A stretch of DNA of 64,000 nt from assembly GCA_019775845.1 (NCBI GenBank), contig JADQAV010000038.1, positions 884,915 through 948,914 on the forward strand, read 5' to 3'. Shown in pieces: positions 22,219 to 32,206 of this stretch (position 1 is the stretch's first letter; each line of letters opens with the position of its first letter). Position numbers and translations under genes: made by a program. The DNA comes from Myrmaecium sp. VS I D KN 1. Its lineage: Eukaryota; Ascomycota; Dothideomycetes; Valsariales; Valsariaceae. Under the pieces are notes generated by a model that ran no database searches, was not told the DNA's origin, and saw nothing but the letters and a program-made list of their open reading frames with translations.

Positions 22219-23734
22219 CTACCGTCTCCCATCTCGCCGCTTTCGACCCTCGCCCTCCCGGCCATACTCGTCTTCCTCTCTCCCTTTGCGCTTCGCGAGG
22301 GCCTTCCCAATCAATCCCGACCTCTCCACCTCCCGCCCCCAGCCACCCCGGCTCCTCGTCGGCGGTGCCTTCTCTGCTCTCGCTGGATGATACTCCCGCT
22401 GTTCTTGACACCGGCTTTGTTCGCGAAGCTGCTTCGAGCACTGCGACCGCTTCGCCCTCTTGACTTTCGCCTCCGCTTCCTCGAGCTCAATTTGAGCGGC
22501 GGCAAACGCCATCTTTGCCTTAGCCACGCGCGCTTCACGCTCGTAGCCGGAGATTGCGGAGGCGGAGTCATCGAAGGTGGTGGACGGAGGAGACAGGGAG
22601 GCTGCGCGGTGGATGAGATGCCTTGGGTTCAGAGGAGTGAAGGCTTCCTCAGGAGCGGCAGTGGCATCACTCTCGGCGTCGGCCATGTAAGAGTCACCGT
22701 CGCTGTCACGATCACCGGCTAGAGAGTCAGGAACCAGAATCGTGGCAGATCCGCATGAGGCTTGACTTCCTGGGCTCTGTTCGCGAAGGGTCTCTGATCC
22801 GGGGAGGAAGTTCTCGCTTCTCCTGCGCTTGCCTTCGCTGCTTGCTGGAATAGTCTGTGACGTGACGGGCTGTCTGGTTGAGCGGAAGGACCGAACACTG
22901 GTGGACAGCCAATGCTCGACCTTCTTTATTTCTCCGTGAGGCCTTGCTGGCGATCCAAGCTGCTTTGACTTCTCGCCCAAGCTGCTGAAATTTTTCCTGG
23001 CATTGGCTGAGGTTGAGTTCCTCTGGGAGAAAGCCTCCTTTGCCGTTGCATATGGAACTCCCGTTGTGAGCGAGAAGCTGTCTTCAACGAGCACGTCGGT
23101 CGGCCTTTGCTCGACTTCCTGTGACTTCCTGAGAGAGAGAACCACTGCTCTCCTCACTTGTGGTTGAATAAGGCACAGGGGTGGAGTCGCCGGCCTCGGA
23201 CTGATCTCCCCCATCTTGCTCGGTGGCCGGCGCCTCTGGAGCTCGCTCTTCGACAGCGAATCGTTCCTGGAGCCTGGCTACAATTTGTGCGGCAATAGAA
23301 GGGCCTTCCCGAGCCCTTGGTCTCTCCGGTTGACCAGCTTGTTTTCTTCCCCACTTTCCACGGAGAGGAGGCAGTGGGGAGGGATTTGGCGAGTCCTCGA
23401 AAGATCTTACAACCCTTGTCCCTTCAGCAAGGCCTGGCCCCATCACCAATCGATTTATCACGCCGTAGCTTGTAGGATAGGTGGGATCCGTTGGCTTCGC
23501 AGGCTGCTGACCCTCGCCCGAGCTGGCATCGCACTCCTCTTGTGTTGGAGTGTTCGGCTCGGTAGTCGAGTAGTATAAGCGCTCCCGATTCATCTTGATC
23601 CTCTCCTCCTTCCACTTCGCAAGGGCCTCTGGATCCCAGACCTCCGGGAGGCCGCCCTCTACAGCCCATGTCAACCGGTCGGACTGGTAAGAGTTCGCGG
23701 GAGCCCTTTCACCTTGGGAGTTCGAGGAAGGCAT
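22219..23734 (-). CDS. Unrecognised protein with C-terminal coiled coil, frame change inside
   Basis: ATG at 23734 (MPSSNSQGERAPANSYQSDR) opens a frame that runs to 23084. A second frame, open from 23214 to the stop at 22219, continues with similar composition. Together they encode about 500 residues. The N-terminal part includes LPEVWDPEALAKWKEERIKMN; the middle is Ser/Pro/Glu-rich and disordered; near the end is a long Ala/Glu/Lys helix (REARVAKAKMAFAAAQIELE) followed by a basic tail. The frame change lies between about 23084 and 23180. A GTGAGG donor is present near 23160, but the possible acceptors give a 43- or 100-base intron, so a frameshift cannot be excluded. No family recognised. 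Divergent from the next gene. Confidence 0.5.
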
Positions 23735-24591
23735 CTTGGAAAGTGGTCGCTTGGTGTTGGGTATATAAAAAATTGTCGGAAAAGTGTTATATATGAAAGA
23801 TGGTGAAACTCGAACAGAAGTTGTATATAGAAGTCGGAGGAAGGGGAGTATAAAGATGTGGTGTGAAAGCGGATAGTGTGGGAGACATTGGGGGCTTTTA
23901 AACATCGAGGATCCTAATCCCATTTTGTGACATGATGGATTCACAGTAACAGGTACGTGAAGCCCATCTGAACATCGTTCTGTGAAAGCGCGGTATCATG
24001 GCTAGGTCACATTGCTTGCTTCACAAACCTGTCAAGGTGACAATTGATCTAGCTTATCAATGAGCCTTCATCGCTTGCTCCTTGACCGCCAGTTGCATTT
24101 CGTTGCTGCTGATTCTTTGCTCAAGTCACCAGCTTACCGACAGGGAAGCTGGAACACTTGAGCCAATGCACGTACGTACGTGACAACGTGACGGATTACG
24201 GATTAAGCTTGTCAATCATCACCCCGGATTTCTTCAAATTGTTGGCTGCGAACTGAGTTGTGGTAGGCATCATTCCTAGTTACCATCTGTTAGCGCGAAG
24301 CTCTGGTGTTATGATGTTGGGAAGTCGATGGATTCCTACTGATCTGAAAGCAAAACCTATTTGTTCTTGTTCTCGTTTGCCTCGTTTGCTCTCCCTTCAG
24401 ACCCAACGTACACACGACAACATTGCCGCATGTGCAGTTGGATGCTTTACAACACCACCACACATCACACAATCTTATCCGTGCATTAGCTTTCTATCGT
24501 GTGTCTACGGCTAGCAGCACTTACAGGTATCATTACGGTCCCCTCCTCGCCGACAACCTGTTGACTTTCGCTCGGCAGAGCAACATTCGCT
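23735..24591. promoter_or_regulatory. Divergent intergenic region
   Basis: 857 bp between two genes transcribed outward. A TATATAA-like element lies about 25 bp from the leftward start (about 23760-23768). No other gene seen. Confidence 0.5.
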
Positions 24592-25770
24592 ATGCTTCCT
24601 TTTACGGACCATGACATCAGTGACATATCGAGCGAGGCTTCTACTATTACTCAGTCAGAAGATTTGTTCGGTGATTGGGGAGATGGATGGGATGAAGTGG
24701 ACTTCTTGCAAAGCGCTGACCGGCCAGTGAAGGCCGCCGCGCATATCCACTCCTACGACGCAGAGGGTTACAAGGCTCCCTCATGGCAGCAATCGGGAAA
24801 GCAGCGCAAGACCAGAAAGGGAAACAACTACGGTACCTTTTCTGTCGCCGCCTTCCCTTCTGCTCTGCACGCATACACTGACACGGCAAACGCTGCAGCC
24901 TTTCCCGTCGATGCCTACACCAGGCGCAACGCCAAACCACTCGATGAAGCTGCTCTCAAGCATCACCTTTCCTTCCCCAATCATTGTTTCGATGCCGGCC
25001 TCCTCTACGGTCCTCGCGCCAGCCCCGGCTCCATCGTCATTGAGCGTCCACTGTGGACCGGAATCCGGCGTCTCACGCCCCGAACACCAGCAGTACACCC
25101 TTCACCCACCGCTAACCCGGACAACATTGAAAGGGGTAAGCTGACGGCTGCCTACGCTCTCGCCGAGCAGGCGGAGCCTGGCATCCTCGTGTGCAGCATC
25201 GCCACGGCCACGATGACGCGCATGCAGCTGGGGGACCCGGGAATCGGCGTCTACTTCGGACCGCAGAGCCCGCTGAACAGCTACTGCTGTCCCCCGGGTT
25301 GGAGCGGGCCGGACCCGGGCAAAGGTCGAAAGGCGCTGTTGCTGGCGGCGACGGAAGCGCTGCGGATGGCGAGGAATGAGCTGGAGCCTGGTGGCTATGG
25401 ACGCGGTTCGAAGCGGGGGCTCGTCATCCAGGTCGCGGATGAAATGTGGATGAAGTGGATGATGAGTATATTGCATAAGCTAGAGGGTGAAGGCAATGAA
25501 GAGAACAAATATACGGGGGAAGAGGGAAGCAAGCAGTTCCTAGAGAAAAGGGAGATGAAGCTTGGCGATGATGAGATGAAGAGATATTGGTTGGCTTTCA
25601 TCAGCCAACTGAGGGAAGTGGAGGAAATGAATTGCCGCGTGGGATTCTGGCTGGTGAATGCGGACGATGTGGGCGGCGCGGACGCGATGGCGTGGGAGGC
25701 GCTGATGGATGATATGAGGGCGCGCGCGGAGGAGGGAAGGAGGCTCGGGCGTTGGAAGTGCGCCGCGTAG
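24592..25770 (+). CDS. RNase H-like-fold protein lacking the usual catalytic acids (tentative)
   Basis: Single exon of 392 residues from ATG 24592. The N-terminus is acidic (ITQSEDLFGDWGDGWDEVDF). From about residue 195 the order of segments mirrors the RNase H fold: a strand ILVCSIATA, then GIGVYFGPQSPLN (compare GxGVYFGP), then an Ala/Leu helix KALLLAATEALRMARNE, a strand-helix VIQVADEMWMKWMMSIL, and a final VGFWLVNADDVGGADAMAWEAL. In active enzymes the first strand, the helix and the next strand supply Asp, Glu and Asp. Here these positions are Ser/Ala, Lys/Ala and Ala, so nuclease activity looks lost. It could be a domesticated transposon-derived domain. Fold assignment is by pattern only. 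Confidence 0.5.
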   Translation: MLPFTDHDISDISSEASTITQSEDLFGDWGDGWDEVDFLQSADRPVKAAAHIHSYDAEGYKAPSWQQSGKQRKTRKGNNYGTFSVAAFPSALHAYTDTANAAAFPVDAYTRRNAKPLDEAALKHHLSFPNHCFDAGLLYGPRASPGSIVIERPLWTGIRRLTPRTPAVHPSPTANPDNIERGKLTAAYALAEQAEPGILVCSIATATMTRMQLGDPGIGVYFGPQSPLNSYCCPPGWSGPDPGKGRKALLLAATEALRMARNELEPGGYGRGSKRGLVIQVADEMWMKWMMSILHKLEGEGNEENKYTGEEGSKQFLEKREMKLGDDEMKRYWLAFISQLREVEEMNCRVGFWLVNADDVGGADAMAWEALMDDMRARAEEGRRLGRWKCAA

Positions 25771-26501
25771 CCTGCGGAGAAGAACGCATGTTAAAGAAGT
25801 GACTGGCGAAGTCGTCGTAATAAGGTATGCACCGTTCCCCGCTCTTTCGGGACCACGAGCCCGGTAAACGATTGAGGAGGTTGTTTTGAGTTTGCTATCC
25901 GCATCCGCCTTGCGGGAGTGATTCTCCCGCGGCTTGCGTTGGATGAGTAGCCAAATTATCTAGCTCGTTGGGTCAAGGTAATGCAAGCCTGGATCCTCTT
26001 GCAGATCCTCTCGCAGGGTGCCATGTTATGTCCCCGCTCTGGTGTTTGTTCACATTCGCCGGTGAATATCTTCACGGAACAGGAAGATGGCGGACAGTGC
26101 GGCAGTGGATGGCAGAAAAGAGAAAGGAGGGAAAAAAGAGAAAGAGAAAGAGACAGTCAGGAAAGAGAAAGGTAGAGACTGATGTAAAGCGTCTCTCTAC
26201 ATAATCAAGATGATAGACTTGGATGACAACGCACAGGAGACTTGTTGCCTAAGGCATTGAGCAGCAGGGTTTTTGCCTGACTATCGGTCGCGAGGGGGTG
26301 CCGGACCAGGGAGCGACGGGAGTGAGAAGATAAAAATGCGGTCGAGACCTGGGCTGTGCGGGAGGTCAACCTTGATAGAATTTGATCGAGCTGATCGAGA
26401 CAAGGAACAGAGAGAGAGAAGAGAGCAGAAAAAATAACCTTCGCTGAAGAGCGAGGTTGCATGACATGGGCGGTGGGTGAAAAGTAAAGGGCAAAAAAGA
26501 A
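25771..26501. other. Intergenic
   Basis: 3' flank of the preceding gene, a purine-rich run (26110-26175) and the downstream region of the tRNA-Trp gene. No gene supported. Confidence 0.5.
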
Positions 26502-26604
26502 TGAGCCTGACCCGACTTGAACGGATAACCTTCTGGATACCTGCTGAGGTAATTGTACTCCAACTTAACTGGAATCAGATGCGCTACCGTTGCGCCACAG
26601 GCCC
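26502..26604 (-). tRNA. tRNA-Trp (CCA), with intron
   Basis: Acceptor GGGCCTG pairs with CAGGCTC (one G-U) and the discriminator is A. The T arm ATCCG-TTCAAGT-CGGGT is intact. Anticodon CCA is at 26572-26570. A 31-base intron (26538-26568) follows position 37, leaving 72 bases. The anticodon stem has one A-C mismatch next to the loop. Confidence 0.9.
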
Positions 26605-27236
26605 ATTTGATGAAGGGAACACCGTTTTGTGCAAATATGAATGGCAGCTTCCTCAGTTGCGAGCTCTTGAGGGCATGTTGGCGTCTTGGCGGCCATGAGT
26701 GTGGCGGGAGCTACCTACGGTACTACGAGGTAGTACGCAACAACCTCACTATCGGACTTTGTTGCACCCACATTGCTCGCAATCTCCCCGGGCACCCTTC
26801 ACACGACGCCTCCTTTGGTGTGAGGCTGTGAAGCTACTTGGGCAGGTCTAGCATGTTGAGGGCGGCGATGCGAGCGCATTGCCGGTCGCTAAGTTCTACG
26901 TACGCCCTTGAGCTCTGCCTCTCTTCGCTTCTTCGCCTCTTCAATCGTTCGTGGAGATCTTCATCACTGCGATGAGCTAATGTATCAGCTTCAATATCAG
27001 TCCGAAGTTCAGAGTCCTTCCCGACCGGACCTTATATCCTCACAGCTACCATTCACGATTCACCGCGCTCGAGCCGCAGAGCAAGATAATCGGTCCTTCG
27101 GCGGCAGCTGCACTCATATACACGCAGAGCAGCGTTCACCGCGGGAACTCGGCTATAAAAGGACACTCCATGCCATTTCATCCTACCGGCATAGTGGTGG
27201 TGCCTGTCTGAAGTCACGACTGCACAGCACATTAAA
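26605..27236. promoter_or_regulatory. Intergenic with TATA box for the next gene
   Basis: A clear TATAAAA lies at 27154-27160, 77 bp before the ATG at 27237. Nothing else recognised. Confidence 0.5.
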
Positions 27237-28917
27237 ATGGCCGGCGTGATGGGAAGTCATTCTTCTCCCCCCAAAGCACCCGCCGAACGCCGCGTCTTTC
27301 CGACCGAGGTAGATGAGATCGTCCGCGTCTTTAAAGAAAATAACCGGCAATCTTTCTTTGATAACATCGATAACTGCACAGAAGCATCCGTTCAGCGTGC
27401 GCGGCAGGTTTACGTTCGCATTACCAGGCAGTTCGGCTGTCACCCTTGGGAACTGTTCCGCCCTACCACTCGCTGTCCTACTTCGTTTGGTAAAAGCCTC
27501 CTTGAGGACATCGCAGTGATCTGCAGTTATTTCTCCAATCTTGAAGACCTAAATCGGGAATTCGATCAGATCGTTGCGCAGCGATCGCTTGCCTCGAAGA
27601 GCGACCCACTTAGATTGTTCGAGCTACGAGCGTTGAAATATCGCCTCAAAGAGCATAACCTCCGCGTCAGGGAATTATCTTCTCCTGTCCAAGACGATCA
27701 GCAGTTTGACGAGATCATCGTGTCCATGATAGGCCAAAGTGCAGAATGCAAACAGGTGGATTTGGGGGGTGAACCATATGGTCAGTCTGCGGAGCCAGAA
27801 CATCGGCCGAAGCGCAAACGGTAAGGCGCCTGCACAAGAATACGGACCCCCTCCCCCTTCTTATGTACTAAATAACCATACCAGCCGTGCCCCGGAACGA
27901 GATTATGCCACAGCTAGTGATGAAACTACCGCAAGCCTTGAGGTCACTGGAGATGCCGACGAGGATGGATTGGCATCACTGACCGGAAAGGGTCGTGAAC
28001 TTGGTCGTTACTGGAGGCCTGCCTCCGAGATGGAGAGGGGAGATCTGGATGGTACATTTGAAGATATAGACAGGGACTTCAGTTATACCAGTAAGGAGAT
28101 GAACAGGACTTGCTCACCTGAATCATCGTCATCATCAGTTCACCGGCGACTCGCATGTTCACCACCAGCGGACGTGTCGACACATCTTACGCCAGCTTCG
28201 AGTTTCTCGACATCTGCCGATTCGAACGCATCAACGAAGCGATCCCGCGCTACAGTCCGGCCATCTACGCGGGAAAGGCAGGGAAGAAGATATAACTCAG
28301 GTACATCCACTCCGCCAGCCACCATAACGTCCAAGTCGATCAATAGCCTTGCGTCAGTGTCCCCGGACCCGCCTATCATTTCCTCTCCAATTTTCCCCCC
28401 ACCTCTCCTATGCGACCACGACCCTAGTCGCCATTCAGCCGAATCCCGCCCAGACTCACCCGGCTCCGCTACACCACCTGCAACCCGCTTTGGATCAGAG
28501 AAACGTCTTCGACAATCCCGTTTTGCCCTGGATCGTACCATTCACAAGCTCAAGGGCCATCGCAAGGACCGCGCCGCCCTCCTGTCCACACTCAAGCCGC
28601 TCTGGCTCGCCCTCGAGCGCACACGCTCTCCGGCCGAAAGGGCTGCGGCTATACCACTTCCCAAGCTTCCTGAGATGATCACACCGACCCCTGAGGAAGA
28701 CGAGATCGCGTGGAAGCTGCGACAGGCGTCGCGATGGACCGCGATGGATGGGTTGCGACATGTAGTATTGGTCTTGGCCTACTGGGACGAGCTGCTGGAG
28801 TGCACGGAGACAGAGAAGACGTGTTGGGAACACGCGATCAGTGATATGGAGGAGTATCTCCAGAGTTCTCAAACGAGCCTATCGCCGCCGCGGGAGGTCG
28901 AAGCAGAGAGTGCGTAA
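27237..28917 (+). CDS. Unrecognised, probably nuclear protein (538 aa)
   Basis: join(27237..27820,27885..28917). The first frame would stop at once after RPKRKR, but a GTAAGG donor precedes that stop. A 64-base intron ending in CCAG joins it in phase 2 to RAPERDYATASDETTAS, so I merge what look like two genes. Residues 1-190 are helical and charged (EVDEIVRVFKENNRQSFFDN; VQRARQVYVRITRQFGCHPW). RPKRKRR at the junction is a likely nuclear localisation signal. The middle is Ser/Pro-rich and disordered. The last 130 residues are helical and Trp-containing (FALDRTIHKLKGHRKDRAAL; WTAMDGLRHVVLVLAYWDEL). No known domain. Confidence 0.7.
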
Positions 28918-29422
28918 GCAGGCGGGTCATGCCCGGCTCGGTACACGATGAGGGGCTTTGGGAGCCGCCATTATCGCTACCACAATTGCGGGTTGATCTT
29001 GAGGGGGGTGCAAAGGGGGGTGAGAGTTTGTTCGAGGCTGTACTAGCGGCCCCCTTTCAGGTAGGTCGGGCCATGGAGGGTAGAGCTGGGTTGGCATGGT
29101 ATTGTGGGAAGGAAGCATTTCGGCATCTGTGCAGGCGTGGAAATTCATTTACATCTTGGATCTACAGGTGAAAGATAAAAAGAAGGAAAGAAAAAGCCGC
29201 GGATGAGCGGTCACGGTACGATAATAGTTTTCGGATTTCTAGCAGTATACCCACATACTTATATCATATATACAGTAGTTCAGTAGCAGAGGCATAGACA
29301 TCGTGGATATGTATTCGGAGGCTCGAAGGGGGCATCGGCCCCAATCTCCCTCTCTCTCTCTTCCTCGCTGCAGGTACATGAACCCTACTGTCCCGGCGCC
29401 CTTTCACTTCCTTTCTCACCAC
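28918..29422. other. Intergenic before the tRNA-Ile gene
   Basis: 3' flank of the preceding gene, with an AT-richer patch near 29220-29280. No gene seen. Confidence 0.5.
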
Positions 29423-29546
29423 GGTCGCTTAGCTCAGTTGGTTAGAGCGTGGTGCTAATATTTGCTTTCACCTCTCCTCTTTCGTAGAGAGGAGGTTGAA
29501 ATACATGTTTACGCCAAGGTCGCGAGTTCGACCCTCGTAGTGACCA
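29423..29546 (+). tRNA. tRNA-Ile (AAT), with 50-base intron
   Basis: GGTCGCT pairs with AGTGACC and the discriminator is A. Anticodon AAT is at 29457-29459. The intron at 29461-29510 contains its own hairpin (cctctc ... gagagg). Mature length is 74. A T6 run at about 29578 could end pol III transcription. Confidence 0.93.
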
Positions 29547-29865
29547 TCGGATGCGGTTCGAGACTTAGGAAGGGATGTTTTTTGATTCTTCTTAGACCTT
29601 TATTCCTCGCCCTAGGTGGGGGTTTCTTCCTGGGTGCGTACTCCGTACCGCAGGGTGAGAGTTGCCGGGCCGAGAATCTACTCAGGGCCAAACTCTGCTT
29701 TCTTTTTTCTTTCTGGCTGCATGTTCGTTGTTCTCTCTCAGGGAAAGCAGGCACCGGAACAGTGCGGATAAGGGAGGGGCAGCTTCACCTTTCCTTCGTG
29801 CCGCCCTCCCTTCCCCATTGCCTGGACTTGATAAACACGCACGTCGTCATTTCTCAGCATCCACC
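29547..29865. other. Spacer between tRNA genes
   Basis: Pyrimidine-rich spacer; no gene. Confidence 0.5.
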
Positions 29866-29937
29866 AGCTGAGTGGCGCAGTGGAAGCGCGCCGGGCTCAT
29901 AACCCGGAGGACAGTGGATCGAAACCACTCTCAGCTA
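29866..29937 (+). tRNA. Initiator tRNA-Met (CAT), intronless
   Basis: Anticodon CAT at 29898-29900 sits on a GGG/CCC stem. The acceptor is AGCTGAG/CTCAGCT with an A1-T72 pair, and the T loop is GATCGAAAC rather than GTTCGAATC. All three are eukaryotic initiator features. A T9 run starts about 10 bases downstream. Confidence 0.95.
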
Positions 29938-30427
29938 GTTCTTCTTTTTTTTTCGCTGCTTTTTGTTGCTTCCGCTGTGTTCCTGATGGGTCCTTCCTTC
30001 CGCCGCTTGCTGCCCGACGGGGTGAGCGGGGCCGAGCAAGAAAAAATGTTTTTTGGGGCGGGTCCGCTCGCTTCCATTCTTTCCTGCAAGGCTGGCGGCG
30101 GGCTGAGGAAATACCATTTCCCCCCACCCTCTTTCTTTGTCCGCGAATTCTGATTCCCCTTCCCCTTTCCATTCTTTTTGATAAGATCTTCTATGCTTCG
30201 CCGTGAGATATGTGATTTCCTCTTTCACCAATCTGATTTGGCCGTAATCCTTCCATTCCATGCCAGCTGTTTGTGCTTGCCTGACGTCGTTTCACCCCAC
30301 TCTCGCCAGCCATCCCCCCGTCCGCTCGACAAGAAGCGATCTCTCTTTCCACCGCACCAAGACCTCGCAGCCGCATAAGATCTGCGCTTAGTCACTATTC
30401 CCCATCGCAGTATCCCTTCAACGCGTC
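29938..30427. other. Spacer between tRNA genes
   Basis: No coding or RNA feature recognised. Confidence 0.5.
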
Positions 30428-30519
30428 GCTTCTATGGCTCAGTTGGTAGAGCGCGGCACTAGTACCTCCTTCACATCTGGATCATGCCGAGGTCCTGAGT
30501 TCAAATCTCAGTGGAAGCA
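30428..30519 (+). tRNA. tRNA-Thr (AGT), with 19-base intron
   Basis: Acceptor GCTTCTA pairs with TGGAAGC (T6-G67). Anticodon AGT is at 30461-30463 and the intron at 30465-30483. Mature length is 73, and the T arm GAGTTCAAATCTC is intact. Confidence 0.93.
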
Positions 30520-32206
30520 TCGGAGTGACCCTATCTGTATAGGGCATGTTCTCCTTTTTGCCTTTTCTGCTGTGTCGACTTCTTTTTAGCGCGTGGGATG
30601 CGTTGGATGAACGCCTGGTTTGGGACGCAAGGATGAGCCCGGCAGAGGGCGGCAGGGTTGCGCGGGAGAGGTCATGGATGTTTTTGTCTCTCCTCAAGTC
30701 GATGCTTTCTTTCCTTCCTGTGTGCCGTGCGAACCAAACTTCCTTGCTCCCTTCCTGCGCCGTCTGTGTCCGTGTATTGGCCGAGAGAGCTGATACTGAC
30801 AGAACTGACCCTCCCCATATGCAATTGTTCGGCTGGATCCATCCATGTCCTCATCCCCAGCAAGCGCTCGTGGAAGCCGAAGAGCAAGCACGCATTTCCG
30901 AACCCCATGCGTGGCTGTTTGGGACGGAGGGAGCGTTCGAAGTCCCGGAAGCATTGTTACTCTGTTTGCTGCTGCGCAGTATCTCGGCAGCTGGAAGAAG
31001 GGAGGAAGGTACTGAAGAGAGCTGGTTCCACTGAAGCCGACAGAGACTGTGATGGTTTCGAAGTCATCTTGTCAGCGGCGGTGCATTCTCTTCCCTTGCT
31101 TCCATCACGACACTTGCTCTGCCGTCGGCGGGAGATCGCACGAACAAGTAATCGACGAAGTCATGTCGGATAGGCCACACCCATTATATAAGATGATGCT
31201 ACTGCGATCGCGTGGGTAGTGGGTATGTCGCTGCAGATGGAGCGAGTATGAAGTATCGAGGAGAGGTGTGGTTGCAGAGATGTACAGAGCACAATCAGTA
31301 CCGTGCTGTCCTGAGGCGCCCAGGAACGCCGTCTTCACGCGCCCAGCCTTTCCGCCCGACACGTTAGTCGCGCGTCATCCCAGCCCACCTCAGCTCCCAC
31401 CACCATCACCACCGCTCTCCCTCTTTCCAAATCACTGCTCTGTACATTCCCGGCCAAGATCACAATCATCCCTCCTATGTCAGCTCTCGCAGTCAGTTCT
31501 TTGCCTGATCATCCCGTCTTCACCGAAGCAGCACGATCGTAGCGATCTGACCTCATGATCTCATCCCATCTCGTCCCCTCGGCCGGCAACTCACCCATCC
31601 CGAGACAACGCACGACCTAGCCTCTCGATGCGAGCTCGCTTGGCTGCGGAGGAAGCGGACAGAAGTGTGGAGACAGAAGAGAGGAAATGCTCTCGTTTAT
31701 GGCCGGGAAGGCAGGCACTCAGGACGGGACTGCCTACGGTCGGAGATGGGCGTAGGGTCCGGCCTTCCCGTCACAAGCGTTCCACCGAGGGTACAATAGA
31801 GGGTAAGGAAGGGAAAGGGAGTCAAAACGGGTATGGTCAGGAGGGTGCAACTTTTTCCAATTTCCTGGTCCTCAGTCGAGGCGCCTCGGGAACATGCTTT
31901 TTGGTCCTGCGGAATTCATCGTCTGGTAGGTACGGCATAAGGTTTGGATAATTCGGTTTTTCATTTTCTTTCGTCTTGCCTCGCTATGGTCGGTTCTCGT
32001 TTGTCAGCAGATTCTGCTGGTCACTTCGCTCTATGATTTTCTCTTGCAGGAGTGAGTGATGGCATTTTTGCCTTCCATGCCAGCGGAGGCTCACGCCAGA
32101 TGTACACGCGGGAAGAACACGACCTCCCATGCCGCTAAGAGAAGCACGCGCGCCGCATCCCGAGGAACAGATAAACTCGTATGGCGGAGGCAAGTCGCAA
32201 ACTTCA
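30520..32206. other. Long gene-free stretch
   Basis: About 1.7 kb between tRNA-Thr and the P450 3' end. Frames here lack coding character; no domain or repeat recognised. Confidence 0.5.

Noticed and set aside
26205-26462. Short frames around the tRNA-Trp gene
   Set aside because: Overlap the tRNA and purine-rich low-complexity DNA.
27739-28917. Separate gene starting at 27739
   Set aside because: The first codons overlap the upstream frame, and a consensus 64-base intron joins the two in correct phase; one gene is simpler.
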